This document shows positions 33,498 to 45,472 of a stretch of DNA of 64,000 nucleotides, piece after piece. Source of the DNA: Stenocarpella maydis (lineage: Eukaryota > Ascomycota > Sordariomycetes > Diaporthales > Diaporthaceae); NCBI GenBank assembly GCA_002270565.1, contig NQMI01000002.1:62001-126000 (forward strand), read 5' to 3'. Each line of letters begins with the position of its first letter. Within the stretch, counting starts at the first letter, position 1. The notes beneath the pieces are model-generated. The model worked only from the letters and a program-made list of their open reading frames with translations, ran no database searches and was not told the DNA's origin. The position numbers and the translations under genes are program-made.

Positions 33498-35230
33498 ATG
33501 CAAGAGGGAGGTTATAGGGAGTTAACGAAGTCGCTTTACTTGAGCGACCCTAGGATGAGAGAATCTGTTCTGACCTCCACGCCGCCGCCGAAAGGTGCAT
33601 GGACGCCTTGGAGCCAAGTACGAGAACGAGTCATCGCCCTCCACCTTGGATCGACCGGATCGTTCGAAGAGCCCGTTGAATACACCAGCGCTTCGGATCT
33701 CGCTACGGTTCTCCGGAAAAAGGTTACGACACGTCGAGGTCCTTCGTGCTCAGTGTACCTCCTCGAGGGGCTCACTCCAGAGTTCGTCTCAGTCTTCGGA
33801 GGTCACTTCCAGATTCATCCATCTTTGTTCATGGACCACGACAGGCTCGTGCCCGCCGCTGGGAGACTCACGGGAGAGAATGGCGGTGTTCCATTCCTGC
33901 CGTCCTCAATCTGCGGGAGGGACCATGTTTCGTTCAAGTACCACGAGCCGCTTGTCCTTCCTACCAGGCCAACAGGCTTCCGGAATCTCTGCGAGATATC
34001 GGGGAGGCATATCGCGGTGACGAGGCTACTGGGCCAGCTTTCCAATGTCGTTATAAGCAGGCGCAAGTGTACTTTCTGGAGCAAAGAGACCGAGCCTGGT
34101 GGATGGTCATGTACGTATTACCTTGCCTTTGGGAGGGGAGGGGGACGGACCGAGAAGCAAAAAGAGCACGATCAACAAATACCTTGTCCCCGTCTGCCGC
34201 CAACCGATTTTAATCAACCATTAAGGCTGTTCGGGCGTTGACTGTAGCAGGTTTGATTATCTGCGACCCCCCGATTCGGCGCATCCTTACCGACTACTCT
34301 GGTAAACTGAGGTATAATGTCACTGTTTCTCCGTACAACTCTGGATATCTGGACTTTGTACCGTTGTCGTACCAGATGAACACGCAGTGCGGGCCTCCTA
34401 GGTCCTCGCTGCTTGATGATCTGCTATTCTATCTCAAGAACTACAGCGAAGCGTTGGAAAACCCGATCGTGCCAATGAGCTTACGCGCCTTTGTCGACAA
34501 GATTGTTGCCAGCCATTTCCTCAAGCTGGCCGAGTTCCTTCAGACTAACATCGATATCGTACAGTGGCACCTGTCCAGGAAACACGACCTAAGTTTGTTC
34601 GCCGTCGCGGCAGTAGAAGAACTCTGGAGCGATGTACAGGCCTGGCAGCGGCGGGCTGCCGAGTACCAGGATGACCTTGAAGCCACAATGCTGCAGCTGC
34701 ACATCCCCCTGAAGGACCTGGAGGGCACCGGCATCCGGACGCGAAGGTGGACCCACAGCACCGCAGACTTCCAGTACCTTCTGCGCAGGTATCGCGAGCT
34801 CGGACGGCGCACGCAAGGTCTCTCCGACGCCATCTCGGCGCTGGGCAGCTTGGCGGGCAACCGCTCCATGTCAAGGTCGGCAGATTTGTCGCTCCAGGAG
34901 ACGGCTCAGGCTGGCCGCGAGGCTCGAAGCATGAAGGCCCTCACCACCCTAGGTCTCTTATTCCTCCCAATGTCATTCTCGGCGTCCGTGCTCAGCATGG
35001 CTGACTCTTACTTGCCTGGAAACTCAATGTTCTGGGTCTATTTTGCTGTCTCACTCCCCTTAGTAGCGGTTGTGTTCCTGTTATCCTATATCATGGAGCT
35101 CGGGTATACTAAAGCCTCGATGAATTGGGCACTCATGTGGCCAATGGCCAATATCAAGGAGAAGGTGAGACGGAGACAGGGAGCTAAAGAGCAGAATCTG
35201 AGTCCAGGCATAATATCGAACATTGTATAA
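33498..35230 (+). CDS. CorA-like membrane protein (fungal divergent family)
   Basis: Exons 33498-34110 and 34251-35230 join in frame to 530 residues across a 140-bp intron (GTACGT...TGTAGCAG). The layout is that of CorA-type Mg2+ channels: a large soluble N-terminal part, a long helical stretch (about residues 330-440, with many Glu/Arg), then two C-terminal spans. Span 1 is ALTTLGLLFLPMSFSASVLSM and span 2 is FWVYFAVSLPLVAVVFLLSYI. The loop entry reads S-V-L-S-M where true CorA channels have the Gly-Met-Asn motif, so Mg2+ selectivity cannot be assumed. Such GMN-lacking CorA-like proteins are numerous in mould genomes and mostly uncharacterised. A short basic tail follows. Confidence 0.75.
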
Positions 35231-35342
35231 GATAACTCTACCGCCTCAATATATGAGCAGTATAGATATTGTGGCAATACCAGTCAGGGAAACTACCAAC
35301 CAGCAGGGCAACTATAGTACTGACCATAGTAACTGACTGTAG

Positions 35343-35969
35343 TCACTCAGTAACATGAAAACTAATCGCCAGCTTAAGTAGGTAGTCAGCAGGCACTAGG
35401 ACCCAGTATCTGCGTATGGGTACCCATGGGTGGGTATTTCCAAGGCCTATGCCCAACACATTCACCACAATGAAGACGCCGCCAGGATTCTCCTCGTCCC
35501 CCCATAACTTCGTAGTCCAGAGAACCTCCCGGGGCATCACGGAGGGAGAGTCCAAACCGAACAATTCCTTCGCGGCCTCGTAGCATGTATGGCTTTCGAG
35601 ACTGTATGTTGCCGCCCGCTCCAAGACGACATACCTCTGAGGACAGATCAACCAACGCCAGCACGCTCTGCATTCTTGAATACAGGGACTGTCCAGCAAC
35701 GAAGTCTGATTGCTCCGCGGGCAGCATCTCATGGCCAAGACAAGCGGCTTTCGGACGACATCGGCTTGTCCGCCCTCACGCTTTGTGACGCCCTCAGTCC
35801 GCAAACCCCTTCTTCTTCGGCCAACTGCCTTGGACCAAAGATCAGTACCTTTCACGACTTCAGGAATGGCGCGCCATGACGTACACACATTTGGCGGAAA
35901 CATACATTGACAACCATCATGCGTGGACAGGCGTTGTTCACGAGTACATCCAAGCTCGTGCGTTAGCAA
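35343..35969 (-). CDS. Hypothetical protein or gene relic
   Basis: A minus-strand frame open for 208 codons contains protein-like segments (RKPLVLAMRCCP, then CYEAAKELFGLDSPSVMPREVLWTTKLWGDEENPGGVFIVVNVLGIG). A second frame over 35727-35540 (LPAEQSDFVAGQSLYSRMQS) seems to continue the first part better, so a missed intron or a frameshift is likely near 35600-35700. I recognise no family. Confidence 0.35.
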   Translation of the reverse strand: MLTHELGCTREQRLSTHDGCQCMFPPNVCTSWRAIPEVVKGTDLWSKAVGRRRRGLRTEGVTKREGGQADVVRKPLVLAMRCCPRSNQTSLLDSPCIQECRACWRWLICPQRYVVLERAATYSLESHTCYEAAKELFGLDSPSVMPREVLWTTKLWGDEENPGGVFIVVNVLGIGLGNTHPWVPIRRYWVLVPADYLLKLAISFHVTE

Positions 35970-37030
35970 TTATGCGCCTGCTGCAGCCTTGGGTGGGGTC
36001 AAACAGCAGTACTAGTGACTTCAGGACCAACAGCAGCGGTCCCTAGCATTGATACTAATCCACGCCCAGGAGTTGTCCTGCCTTTTGAGGCGGCAGCGGG
36101 CTGACTGGTTGTTGAAATTTCCGAATACTACGAGTAGAAGAGTGGAATGCAAGAGAGTCACAGCGGCCTTCGACGCTACAAGAATAAAAGACTTCCGCAG
36201 CGCCGGGGATGAGGGAGAGCCGCCTTCAGACACGTCTGTTCAGATTTTTATTGCCACGGATCTATTAAAATGCGTGAACACGGACGGCAAAAAGTATTAG
36301 TCTGGTTGTTTTACGGTCCAGAAGGCCGAGGTGTCATGTGGTGCTTGTAGGTTCTGGAGCATTCGAGTCCTTGGAAAGTTTACATCACAAGCAATAATCA
36401 AACCATTATCTCCTATTACCGTCACTTGACCCAAAACTTCTCATTCAATTTCAACCCGTTGCAGCCTGGATTTTATATGTTCTTTGGGATATTGGATAGT
36501 AACTTCATATAAGTTTTGTAGGAATTCTGGATATCATTGTATGCTTTAACTGTTCTTCACTCCTCTATGAATGCCAAAGATATATTTTAATTCACTTGGT
36601 ACTTATAAGCTGCATATGAGTTGTGTTGATTATTATCTTCTGGCTAGAACCCTGACTCGGGAATACTACCACAATTTTAGGGGATCAGCCAATGCCGCCA
36701 AGAGAGCTGATGACACGTACGTAAATAATGATTGAGCTGTTTGGCCACTGCGTGATCGCGCCTCGTCATGCAGTGCCTGCATGAGCAAGTTTCGCTCTTG
36801 GGTCCCGCACAACATGCCATTGCAGGGGTCAGGTCACGAACTTTGTGAGACCCTTCTGAGCAAGTTTCGATCATACACTCCGCCAATGGAATACATCAGC
36901 TGTGGGCAGCCGCCAAAAACGGACAACTGTCAACATGCTACAACGGATACATTATCCGTCCCACCAACAACAGGAATTATAAAAGCTCAGATGGCCTACC
37001 ACCCTCGCCTTCATCACTCATCATCCGCAC
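35970..37030. other. AT-rich gene-free stretch
   Basis: Strongly AT-rich from about 36300 to 36670. The phrase GAGCAAGTTTCG occurs twice (about 36783 and 36858). No coding region is supported. The right end is the probable promoter of the membrane protein at 37031. Confidence 0.5.
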
Positions 37031-37845
37031 ATGGGAGCCACGATGGATGCACTTAGCTCAGCCTCTGATTTCTGTATTTCCATAACGGCATTGATTACTT
37101 TTTTGATTGCTTTTGTTGGAAAATGTCGACCCAAACTTTGGTATAAAGGCGGCACCGAGGGCTGGAATTCCAGCCCGAACGAACGAATCCACTGCGACCT
37201 TCCTGGACACTGCCATATGTTGCCCGAGCCGCTTGTCTGGTCACAGCAGTGAGTGTACTTTTTTTGCTTTCCGCTTGTGCATGTAATTGCACCTGGACTG
37301 ACTGTAGCGGTCTTGTATGTCTTTGCTCTAGACTCACCGAAGCTACGCTCGCAGTTGCCCTGCTCTCTTTGACTTTATTCGTCACTCGCGTCGTCTTGAG
37401 AAGGACTCGGCAGATGTCTCGAATCATCTCAGTCATATACGACAGTATTCTTTCCTTTTTCTGGTTCCGACTCCTCTTGTCGCAGGCCTCAGGCGACTTC
37501 ACCGACCCGCGACACCCGAGCCCTCGGCCATGGTATCTGACGCGGAAATGTCCGCTAGACACAGCTGTGCCGTGCTATACTGCCCAGGCAGGCATTGCGA
37601 TATCGGCACTCGCGGCTCTATTCTACAGCGGACGGCTTATAGCTGCAGCCATAGCAATTGCAGTGCGGACGCTCAAGGCTCAAGAGAATGGATACCGAGG
37701 CGTAGCAATGAACCCAGACTTGGTGGATTGGGATAATAACCTCTGTCCCGAATGCGCCGGGGCTAGTGAAAAGGAACTGTATCGACGCCTTTATGGAGAG
37801 GCTTTGAGTCCTGTACTGGCCTTCTTTCCAGAGAATCTGAGGTAG
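37031..37845 (+). CDS. Small multi-span membrane protein, unknown family
   Basis: Exons 37031-37248 and 37332-37845 give 243 residues. The intron starts GTGAGT. A second in-frame acceptor (exon 2 from 37308) would add eight residues, so alternative 3' splicing is possible. Predicted spans are FCISITALITFLIAFVG (residues 14-30), LAVALLSLTLFVTRVVL, IISVIYDSILSFFWFRLLL, and IAISALAALFYSGRLIAAAIAIAV. The N-terminal loop is rich in Trp, Pro and Cys/His. The soluble tail contains NLCPECAG. No family recognised. It sits between the CorA-like gene and a gene-poor stretch, in what looks like accessory DNA. Confidence 0.55.
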
Positions 37846-40054
37846 AATGATACGGTTCATGGTCTCCGTACATAAGAAGCAGCTTCATAGTATTCTGGAA
37901 ACTACGAGTTAGCCTGATATATCCAAGCATTTCGTTTTGTTAATTGATGTCACCAGTTTACATGTATCTATCTACTTGGTCAGACCAGTCGACGAGGGCC
38001 GGCTTGCCGTGATCAGGTTGAAGAAACACCAAGATTGAGAAGCAATATTGAAGATTACCGAATCCATACAAGGGCAATTTATGAATAAATCAATCCATTT
38101 ACATTCCAAGGCCTTGAAATTTGTTATTATCTGGCTTCTACCTCAATCTCAGACTTGCCTGACGGCCTGCAGCCGGATAATAAAAGTTGATGCTGTCCCA
38201 ACCAGCCCCTGTCCTATCATCCAACACGACTTGAGATCGCTAACCCACAGCGGGTATTAAATGGATATGCAATGCGCCCTCGAACCATTTCATAAAGCAG
38301 AGAAAAATCTTCTCCACTATCCAAACTGGTATCTTTCCAAGCTATCCCGATTGAATGAAGTTGACACTGATATAAATAAAATTAAAACCAACCCATAGAA
38401 AGAGAAGGGAGGGGGCGAGGAGAAGGAGAAAGAGAGACAGATAATTAAGCCTCATAAATTCCCACGAGGTCACACCAAGCGCGTTTGCTAGATTGACATC
38501 GGTCTTCACGGATGTGTATCCGCTAGATAATACTCCGGCCATAATAAGACAACAAAGAGCTATTTTTGAATGCGGTCAGCCTGTAGTATACCTAGGTAAC
38601 TGCTGGGGTTGCATGCCAATTCCTCTGCGGCGTCCTGTAACTGCAACCGAAGTAAATGACCTTGCATAGCATCCTCCACTGACGAACTGAGATGGCACAC
38701 CTACGAAAACCCAGGCACCTGCAGGCTCCGGTTATCACAGCCTATGAATAATGGTATGTTGGCCAAGTAAATGCTACATCGGTAAGAACGATCCTTACTG
38801 ACCCTTTTACTAATGAGAATCTACTGCTCAATTTGGAATAATAACTAATAAATACGACTGATTACAGGACTATTAATAAGACTAGAGTTGTTCTAGAGCA
38901 TGTCGATAGGTAAACCCAGCGACATGGATACCTGCCTGTATATGTGCTTGTGAGGTGCTCCCTTGTGATTGTAGTCAAAATTTCGGCACAACACCTGGCA
39001 TGCTCAGGGCATCAACACGGGGACGGTGGCCCCATCTGACAGGTCATATCTCTGCTCAATATCCTCGGAGATACAGTAAGGATCAGCATACTACCTGCCC
39101 AAGTGAGTAAAAGAGTCCGATGCAGGTTTGCAAGGGCTTTTTCAGCTGAGTTTGTGTCACAATCGTGATTACCAGCTTCAAGCTTAAGGAAACTGCAGCG
39201 AACATACGGCAACCTTAAACAATCCGGATTTCTACATCTCCCATGAGTAGCTGTCATTGTATTCTATGTAATACCATTGATTCCTTCTATATCAGAAAGC
39301 CCGGGGTGTGGAAACAAGAAATATCTGATCATCAACAGCACGAGTGAGGTAATTCTTGCTTCGCGCAAGGCTCTGGCCCCTGCATTATCACGGCGGCCAC
39401 GGTCAGAGCTAGCTGAAAATTCGGAGTAAAATTCCTTGAAGTATATGGACGCCTCTTGATGAAACTGGACTAGCTTTCCGTAGCCCACTCTATCCAGGTT
39501 CTAGACGCTTACTCCCCTGATGTTGTGTGACCACATAACTCACTTCGAGCTCTGTAGGGTGGTAGGGGGCAAAATTTTGATCAGATCAGAATACCTGGAT
39601 ATGATGGAAGCCAAGAAATTACTGGATGTCATTGGATGAACTGTTAAAGGGGATTTTTTGCTAGTGGTTGTAAGAGTGACATACCTAGGGCATGTACCTT
39701 GTCAGTGCTCTGAAACCCTGACGGATTTTGTGAGCATGAAGTATGAATCAAAAGCATAGATACTTATATGGATATGGGAGCCAGCGTGCGTAAACTGGTC
39801 AGGCGATGCTTTATTCCACAGTTCTCAATCTTCCGATTTCATGGGAGATTCAGCATCAGTCTAAATGCTCATTTCAGGACGACACATCTCAGCCGGTTAC
39901 CGTGGACTCCTTAAAGCGCACCCCATCTTCCAATATCGGCCTACTCCCCTGACCGGTAAACATTAGAGGGCCATCTGCTTCTCAACATCGAAGTGCGCGA
40001 CGAACTTTTGACCACCTAGATATCCTTGTTCAAGAGACCATCGTGTCAGTCAAG
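37846..40054. other. AT-rich gene-poor stretch
   Basis: About 2.2 kb with frequent stops in all frames and low GC. The longest protein-like piece is a minus-strand 66-codon frame (38542-38342) with one hydrophobic segment. I find no gene model on either strand. It separates the membrane-protein gene from the patatin gene and includes the promoter of the latter. Confidence 0.5.
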
Positions 40055-43000
40055 ATGGACGACGAGAGTAGCGAGGCTTCGTCGTGCAATATGTGCGATG
40101 CAGCACTAGATAATCTAGTGTTCTGCGAAGGTTGCGAAGCCTATTACTGCGACGAACCCTGTTGGAGACAGTTGAAGAGCCACAGGAAGCAAGGCCTGGG
40201 TGCTGGTGGAGTTCCTCACGGGAAATCGAGGCCAGAGATTGTGGAAATGATCAAGAAGTCCATGGCGGAACCTAGGAATGATTTCGACGAAAAGGAGCAA
40301 CATGTGAGAGATGTTGACTCAGTCTGGTTCGGCCTGAGCCAAGACGATGGTGGCGAGCCTGCACTGGCAGACTACAGACGCTATGCAACCGTCATGATGG
40401 AGTCCAACCCAGAGACCAGTGCGCCGCGCTATCCAGGACTTGTCTCATTTATTGGGCCGACTGGTATGCACCACTCAGATGACCTCAACCGGATGAGTTA
40501 GCTGACAAGCCTAGGCTCCGGCAAGAGTACCCTCATCAAGCTTCTCATCGAGCGGGCAAGAGATGGAGAACGGGGGGTCGCTGTTGATGTGCCTGTGATT
40601 GGGCGCAAAGACTGCGATATTCCTACGTCTTCAGATGTTCACCTGTACATTGACCCCGACACAACGACTGGGAGCCGGCCAATTCTTTTTGCCGATTGTG
40701 AAGGATTCGAAGGCGGCGAACGTGACCCGATGGCACAGCAGACTACTGCTTTGCAGGGAGGAAGTGCTGGAACAGCCCATGATATCAAGAGAGCGACTCG
40801 AGCAGTGACGAAGAGAGTCTTGAAATGGGCGTCTCGAAATTCACAACAAAGTGAGCAGACTAGCAAAAGGCAGTATGCTGTGTCAGAGATGTATCCAAGG
40901 ATATTCCACGCTTTTTCGGATGTGGTCATCTTCGTGCTGAATAACCCGAAGTAAGCCTTCTTTTCTGGAAACCTTATAGATGTCCACCTAATTTTTGAGT
41001 TACAGGACGATGGAAGACGTGGTGGAGAAACTGCTAAAGTGGGCAGATGCAAATCATTCGACTTCGATCAACATGCCTTGCAAGCCTCATGCAATCATTG
41101 CAATCAACAAGTCGCAAAATTCAGCTCCTAACGAGCTTTGGAATCCACTGATAACAACGCGGGAATTCTTCAAGTCTATGGGCAGCCAGATCAACAAGAA
41201 CCCCACCATTCTCAAATATGTCGAGAAGTGGAGAAGCTCGAACGCGCCTATCAATGACATACAGGAGCTTTTTGAAAGATACTACTGGACTATTACAGTG
41301 GTGAGGCTGCCGGAAAAAAGCAGATACGAACTAATGCATCGACAACGCGACGAACTCAGGGAGATCATCACAAATTGTTGCCAGTCAAGTCTCAGAAAAA
41401 GGAAGGCTGTGAGTATTCTTCCTGACGTTGACGAGTTCGGCATGTACCTCTCACTTGCATTCGATCATTTTTCCCAGACTCTCGACAAGCCGTTTGATTA
41501 CGTGAAGGCTTCCATTCAGTATCGACCACCACCAGAAGCATTAGAAGATAACTTGCTGGAATTCATCATCTTGGTTGAGAAGGCGCTTCGTGCCCAAGGA
41601 AAGATTGAATCTATTCTTAATGCCATGACCAGGATTGTAGCATCTTACTTCATCTTAGACTCGTCCAGGAAGCAGCGCATGGGTCAGTACTGTTATTCTC
41701 CTTGATACTACCTGACATCCTCCCGGACCCAAGCTGCGAGTAGCTCAGCAATTTGTTGACAAGCAACACAGGTCAGCCTCAGCATTGGTTTGAAACAAAT
41801 TTCACCGACCTAAAAAGAGAGAAAACCGCGGGATCAGATGCCGCAGTCAACTCCTACTACTCAATCTGCGAGTCAGCAGTGGACAGGTACTTCGCGTGGT
41901 TTGTGCCTTGTCAATATGAACGACCTTCCAACAACCTGACGCTTTACCCCGGCTTCAAGTGCGAAGTAGTCCAGGCCTGTCATGGTGACAAATTTCACCG
42001 TATGTCCTCTAAATGGAGGCAGGATATTTATGGGGAATTCCAGCACAAATTCATCCCTGAAAACTTCGCATGGGCGAGGAGAATACTTGGCGAATTTCGG
42101 CCATTACATGGACGCTACATGGCTAACGGGAGTCAAGACCAAGACACCCCAAGACGGAAAGCTGTTCGTGGACATGCAGGGCAGCTCGAGCAGTTCTTCT
42201 CGAAGGTGAACTTGTTCTCCAATCGTATTTGTCTCAGCTGCCTGTTCAATGTTCCTACCATCAGACTGCGTTGTGGCCATGTCATTTGTCACGAATGTGC
42301 TCTTGATTTTGGTATGCGGATAGACATTACGCAAGTTCAGATTGATCATTGCCCACTGCATCCCGGAAGAGCCGATCACGCCACAGGAGGGCTTGATATC
42401 CTTCAGCTGGATCCACCCAATGCTGGACTCCGGGTCTTGGTCCTTGACGGGTGAGTTGCCCACCAAATAACTCTCACGGTGGACTGAAGTTTGACTTTGT
42501 CTGACACAGCGGAGGGGTACGTGGTATTGTCGAGCTTTGCGTCCTCCAAGCAATTGAAGACTATCTCGGTGTACCACTGCAGTCTTTCTTCGAACTCGTT
42601 ATTGGGACCAGGTGAGTCCAATCATCACAACCGTTGAGTTACCCGGCTAATTTAGAAAGCACTGGTGGGATCATCTCGCTAGGTTTCGGACATGAGCTAT
42701 GGTCTGTTGAAGAGTGTATGAAACGCTTCACGAGCCTTGTCTCTTCGGCCTTTACTCCCCGATCAATCCAAAAGTATAAAGGCGTGAAGTATATTGAGCG
42801 CGTCATCAAGCGAAGCAAGTATAGAACACGACCATTTGAAGAGGCGCTTCGCGGCGTGTTCAGCGACTCGGCATTGTTTGCGCCCCGTAAAGATTCAGTC
42901 GTCTCTGCAAGGAGATCGGACCATGAGGATGCTGACAAAAAGTCCATCGGGCCTAGTCAAGACTCCAAGCCCTTGAAGGTGGCAGTCGCTGCCGTTTCAG

Positions 43001-44159
43001 AAGCCGGGAGGACGCCCTACCTGCTCTCAAACTACAATGTTGGGTTGCACCACTCGACAGAAGGCGAGAGTGGCTCGAAGCCACTTCATTATGAGCGGGC
43101 TCGGCCAGAGGAAGACTCCAACGAGCTACGCACCTGGGAAGCGTTAGTTATATCACACCAACCTCAGTATTGGCTATGTAAAGTCTGACTCGATGGACGT
43201 ACAGTGCTAGGGCGACATCCGCAGCGCCCGGTTTCTTCAAACCATTCAAATCGAAGAGGTTCGACCTACCATTCATGGACGGAGCAATTCTGCACAACAA
43301 CCCCATCCAGCTCGCCATTGAAGAGGCCAGGCGGCTCTCACAAGAAACAAATTTGAACGCGAAGCCCGACATTGTACTCTCCGTCGGCACAGGCAAGCCA
43401 AAAGATAAGCAGCCAGCGGATATTCCAGAGTATGCCGAGTACACGGCCTCGAAATCCTTGTCCCGTGCACAGGCCATGATGAAACACGAAAAGCATATGC
43501 CATTCCTGCAGATGCTATTTACAATGGTGGGCTACCAGATAAAGCTGAATGTCGACTGCGACAGACGGTACGACCAAGTCGCCCGGGAGTGGCAGAAGGA
43601 CCCAGACTTGGCGGATCGACTGCATCGAATCAACCCTGACCTCGGAGAGGAACCGCCGGTGTTGGATGCGGTCGATAAGGTTGACTCCATCGCCCAGAAC
43701 ACCCGAGGATGGCTACAGGACAAGGACGAAAAGCGCCACATCCATGCCATAGCATGCAGGCTGGTGGCAAGCTCTTTCTATTTCGAGCGCCGCGGTAACG
43801 CAAGCAAGGGTCAAGGCTCATCTATCGACATCAAGGGCGCCATTAGGTGTCGCATCTCCGAGAAGGCCGAGGTGGTGGCTCTAGGAGAATTCCTCTCTTC
43901 CTGCAGGAGTGATCCGACCTTGGTTATCATCAACTACACTACTCATGACAGGGAAATCAAGATGCCGATAGAAACAATGGTATCGCATGGCCGTTTCGAT
44001 CCTGTGGATGTGGATATCACCGTCTTGGGCGAAGATGCGGTTACGAGTATAGAACTGAAGTTGGAGCGTCAAGGGCTGCAAGATCAACGCCTGTTTCGCC
44101 TGAGTGGGTTTCCCAGGAAGCTGATCAAGGAGGACTTCAAGAAATCCCGGATGTCATGA
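40055..44159 (+). CDS. MYND finger - P-loop GTPase - RING-like - patatin phospholipase multidomain protein
   Basis: Seven exons (40055-40463, 40515-40950, 41006-41682, 41772-42450, 42510-42611, 42660-43142, 43205-44159) join in frame to 1246 residues. The six introns are 48-89 bp. Residues 11-43 form a MYND-like finger (C-x2-C, C-x2-C, C-x3-C, then H; the usual last Cys is absent). Residues 134-142 are a P-loop, GPTGSGKST. DCEG at 197-200 is the G3 motif and NKSQ at about 316-319 stands where NKxD is expected, so this is a divergent GTPase. Residues from about 661 hold a RING-like zinc module (CLSC, then RCGHVICHEC). The patatin domain runs from 733: the oxyanion DGGGVRG (733-739), nucleophile elbow G-T-S-T-G with Ser768, SAAPGFFKP, and the catalytic Asp954 in DGA. 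The dyad is intact, so lipid hydrolysis is likely. Fungal NLR-like receptors place patatin before NB-ARC and repeats, whereas here the switch is a GTPase and the enzyme is C-terminal. The biological role is unknown. Confidence 0.85.
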
Positions 44160-44637
44160 GGGGACTGAGCCCTGGAGGCCACAACAGCAACCAAGAGGAA
44201 GAAAGCATTTCCGAGTAAATATCCACCGAGTATGAGACGGCGGCAATATTGTAACATCGTAATAGTGGGGATTGTTTTGCTAACTCTTTTGATTTATTTA
44301 ATGACCTCAAATACACATGGGATTTGCAAGAGGCTACTGAACCTAACTTTTTCAATTTGTTATGCTACTCCGACCAACATCCAGACGGTCCCCGGGGAGG
44401 TCACGCCCAATTCAAGCAACTCCACGGCACGGATAGAAATCTGTTTATATGAAAGCTAGTCTCATCAAGCAAGTACTAACCTCAAGTAACATCTTCAAAG
44501 TAGTTGGGCGTCGGGTTTTGTTGATGCCATGTGAGACCAGCACAAAGAGGGAACACCGCATCGAACATTCTCGCCGCCGCTTCCCGGGCCATCATGAGGC
44601 TAATGAGGCTCGTGGCCAACGCATCCACGTACCAAGA
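44160..44637. other. Short convergent intergenic region
   Basis: Convergent 3' flanks of the patatin gene and the secreted-protein gene. A small frame near 44232-44459 encodes one hydrophobic segment, but nothing else supports a gene. Confidence 0.45.
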
Positions 44638-45317
44638 TTAGTACCAACAGCGTGCGGAGCTGATGATGTCGTTGAAGTCGAAGTTGCCCAAATTAGCGAT
44701 GCCTGGGTTCCGGATATTGTAGATCTTGCGGCCGCCTTCGTCACAGTTGCGCCTCTCATAGACGTGGCATGTGACGCCCGGGTCGGGGCCCCACGAGCTG
44801 ATGCTATCCTCCCAGGGGTTCACAAAATTTGCTGCGTAGTATATATGTCAGCCACTTTGTAGTTACGTTATTTGAGATATGGCCAACTACGCTAATATTT
44901 GAGTTTAGGAGGGGACGGAGGACTGAAAGGGGGGTTGTTGGAAACCAAGAAGAATTCACATAATCATACGCCTCAATGCGTCGGATCTTTGAAATTAGGA
45001 TGGTTCAAGATATCTCTATTCCAAGACTTACCGCACTGGTCGTTGGTCCAGTGCATGACTGAGCATGCCGGCTGGAAATCGGCATTGATGCAGACATACG
45101 CATTGCCGCTGGACTGCCGGGTGGAGAGCCCGCCGGGGGGGGTTGTGGTTGGTTCCAGAACGGGGCTCTCGAAATGGGCCAGGTGCTCCTCGGCAAAGGT
45201 CGTGTTGAAGGGCTCGACGCCCTCCAAAGCAGCGTACTCGGTTGCCTCCGATGGGGCGAACACCGAAGCAGCCACGAGCTGCATGGCGATGAACACGGAG
45301 GTGATGGTGAAGCCCAT
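44638..45317 (-). CDS. Small secreted six-cysteine protein (candidate effector)
   Basis: Exons 45317-45032 and 44831-44638 join in frame to 159 residues across a 200-bp intron (GTAAGT...CTACGCAG). The ATG at 45317 was chosen because it begins directly with a signal peptide (MGFTITSVFIAMQLVAASVFA). A pro-like Glu/Pro/Thr-rich stretch follows to about residue 75, then a compact Cys-rich domain with six cysteines (YVC, PAC, DQC, VTC, RNC and the C-terminal CWY). The domain includes WGPDPGVTCHVYERRNCDEGG, NPGIANLGNFDFND and ends SSARCWY. Similar small secreted proteins are frequent in plant- and insect-associated moulds. Function unknown; an even cysteine count suggests three disulphides. It is convergent with the patatin gene. 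Confidence 0.75.
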
Positions 45318-45452
45318 ATTGGAAATCTTGCGGGAGAACAATGCTTTTGTAAGACAGGTGTGGGTGTTAAGAGTCCAGATAAGTTTCTTAAGTATAGGAT
45401 GGTAGGCAGTGGTGGAGACACTGACAGGCTTTCCTCAGAGCCTTGGGAGAAA

Positions 45453-45472
45453 GACCAATCGAGGAATTTATA
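45453..45472 (-). promoter_or_regulatory. Possible TATA and CCAAT elements of the secreted-protein gene
   Basis: On the minus strand TATAAA (45472-45467) lies about 150 bp upstream of the ATG, next to an inverted CCAAT (45455-45459 on the plus strand). The spacing is plausible for a fungal promoter, but no activity is shown. Confidence 0.35.
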
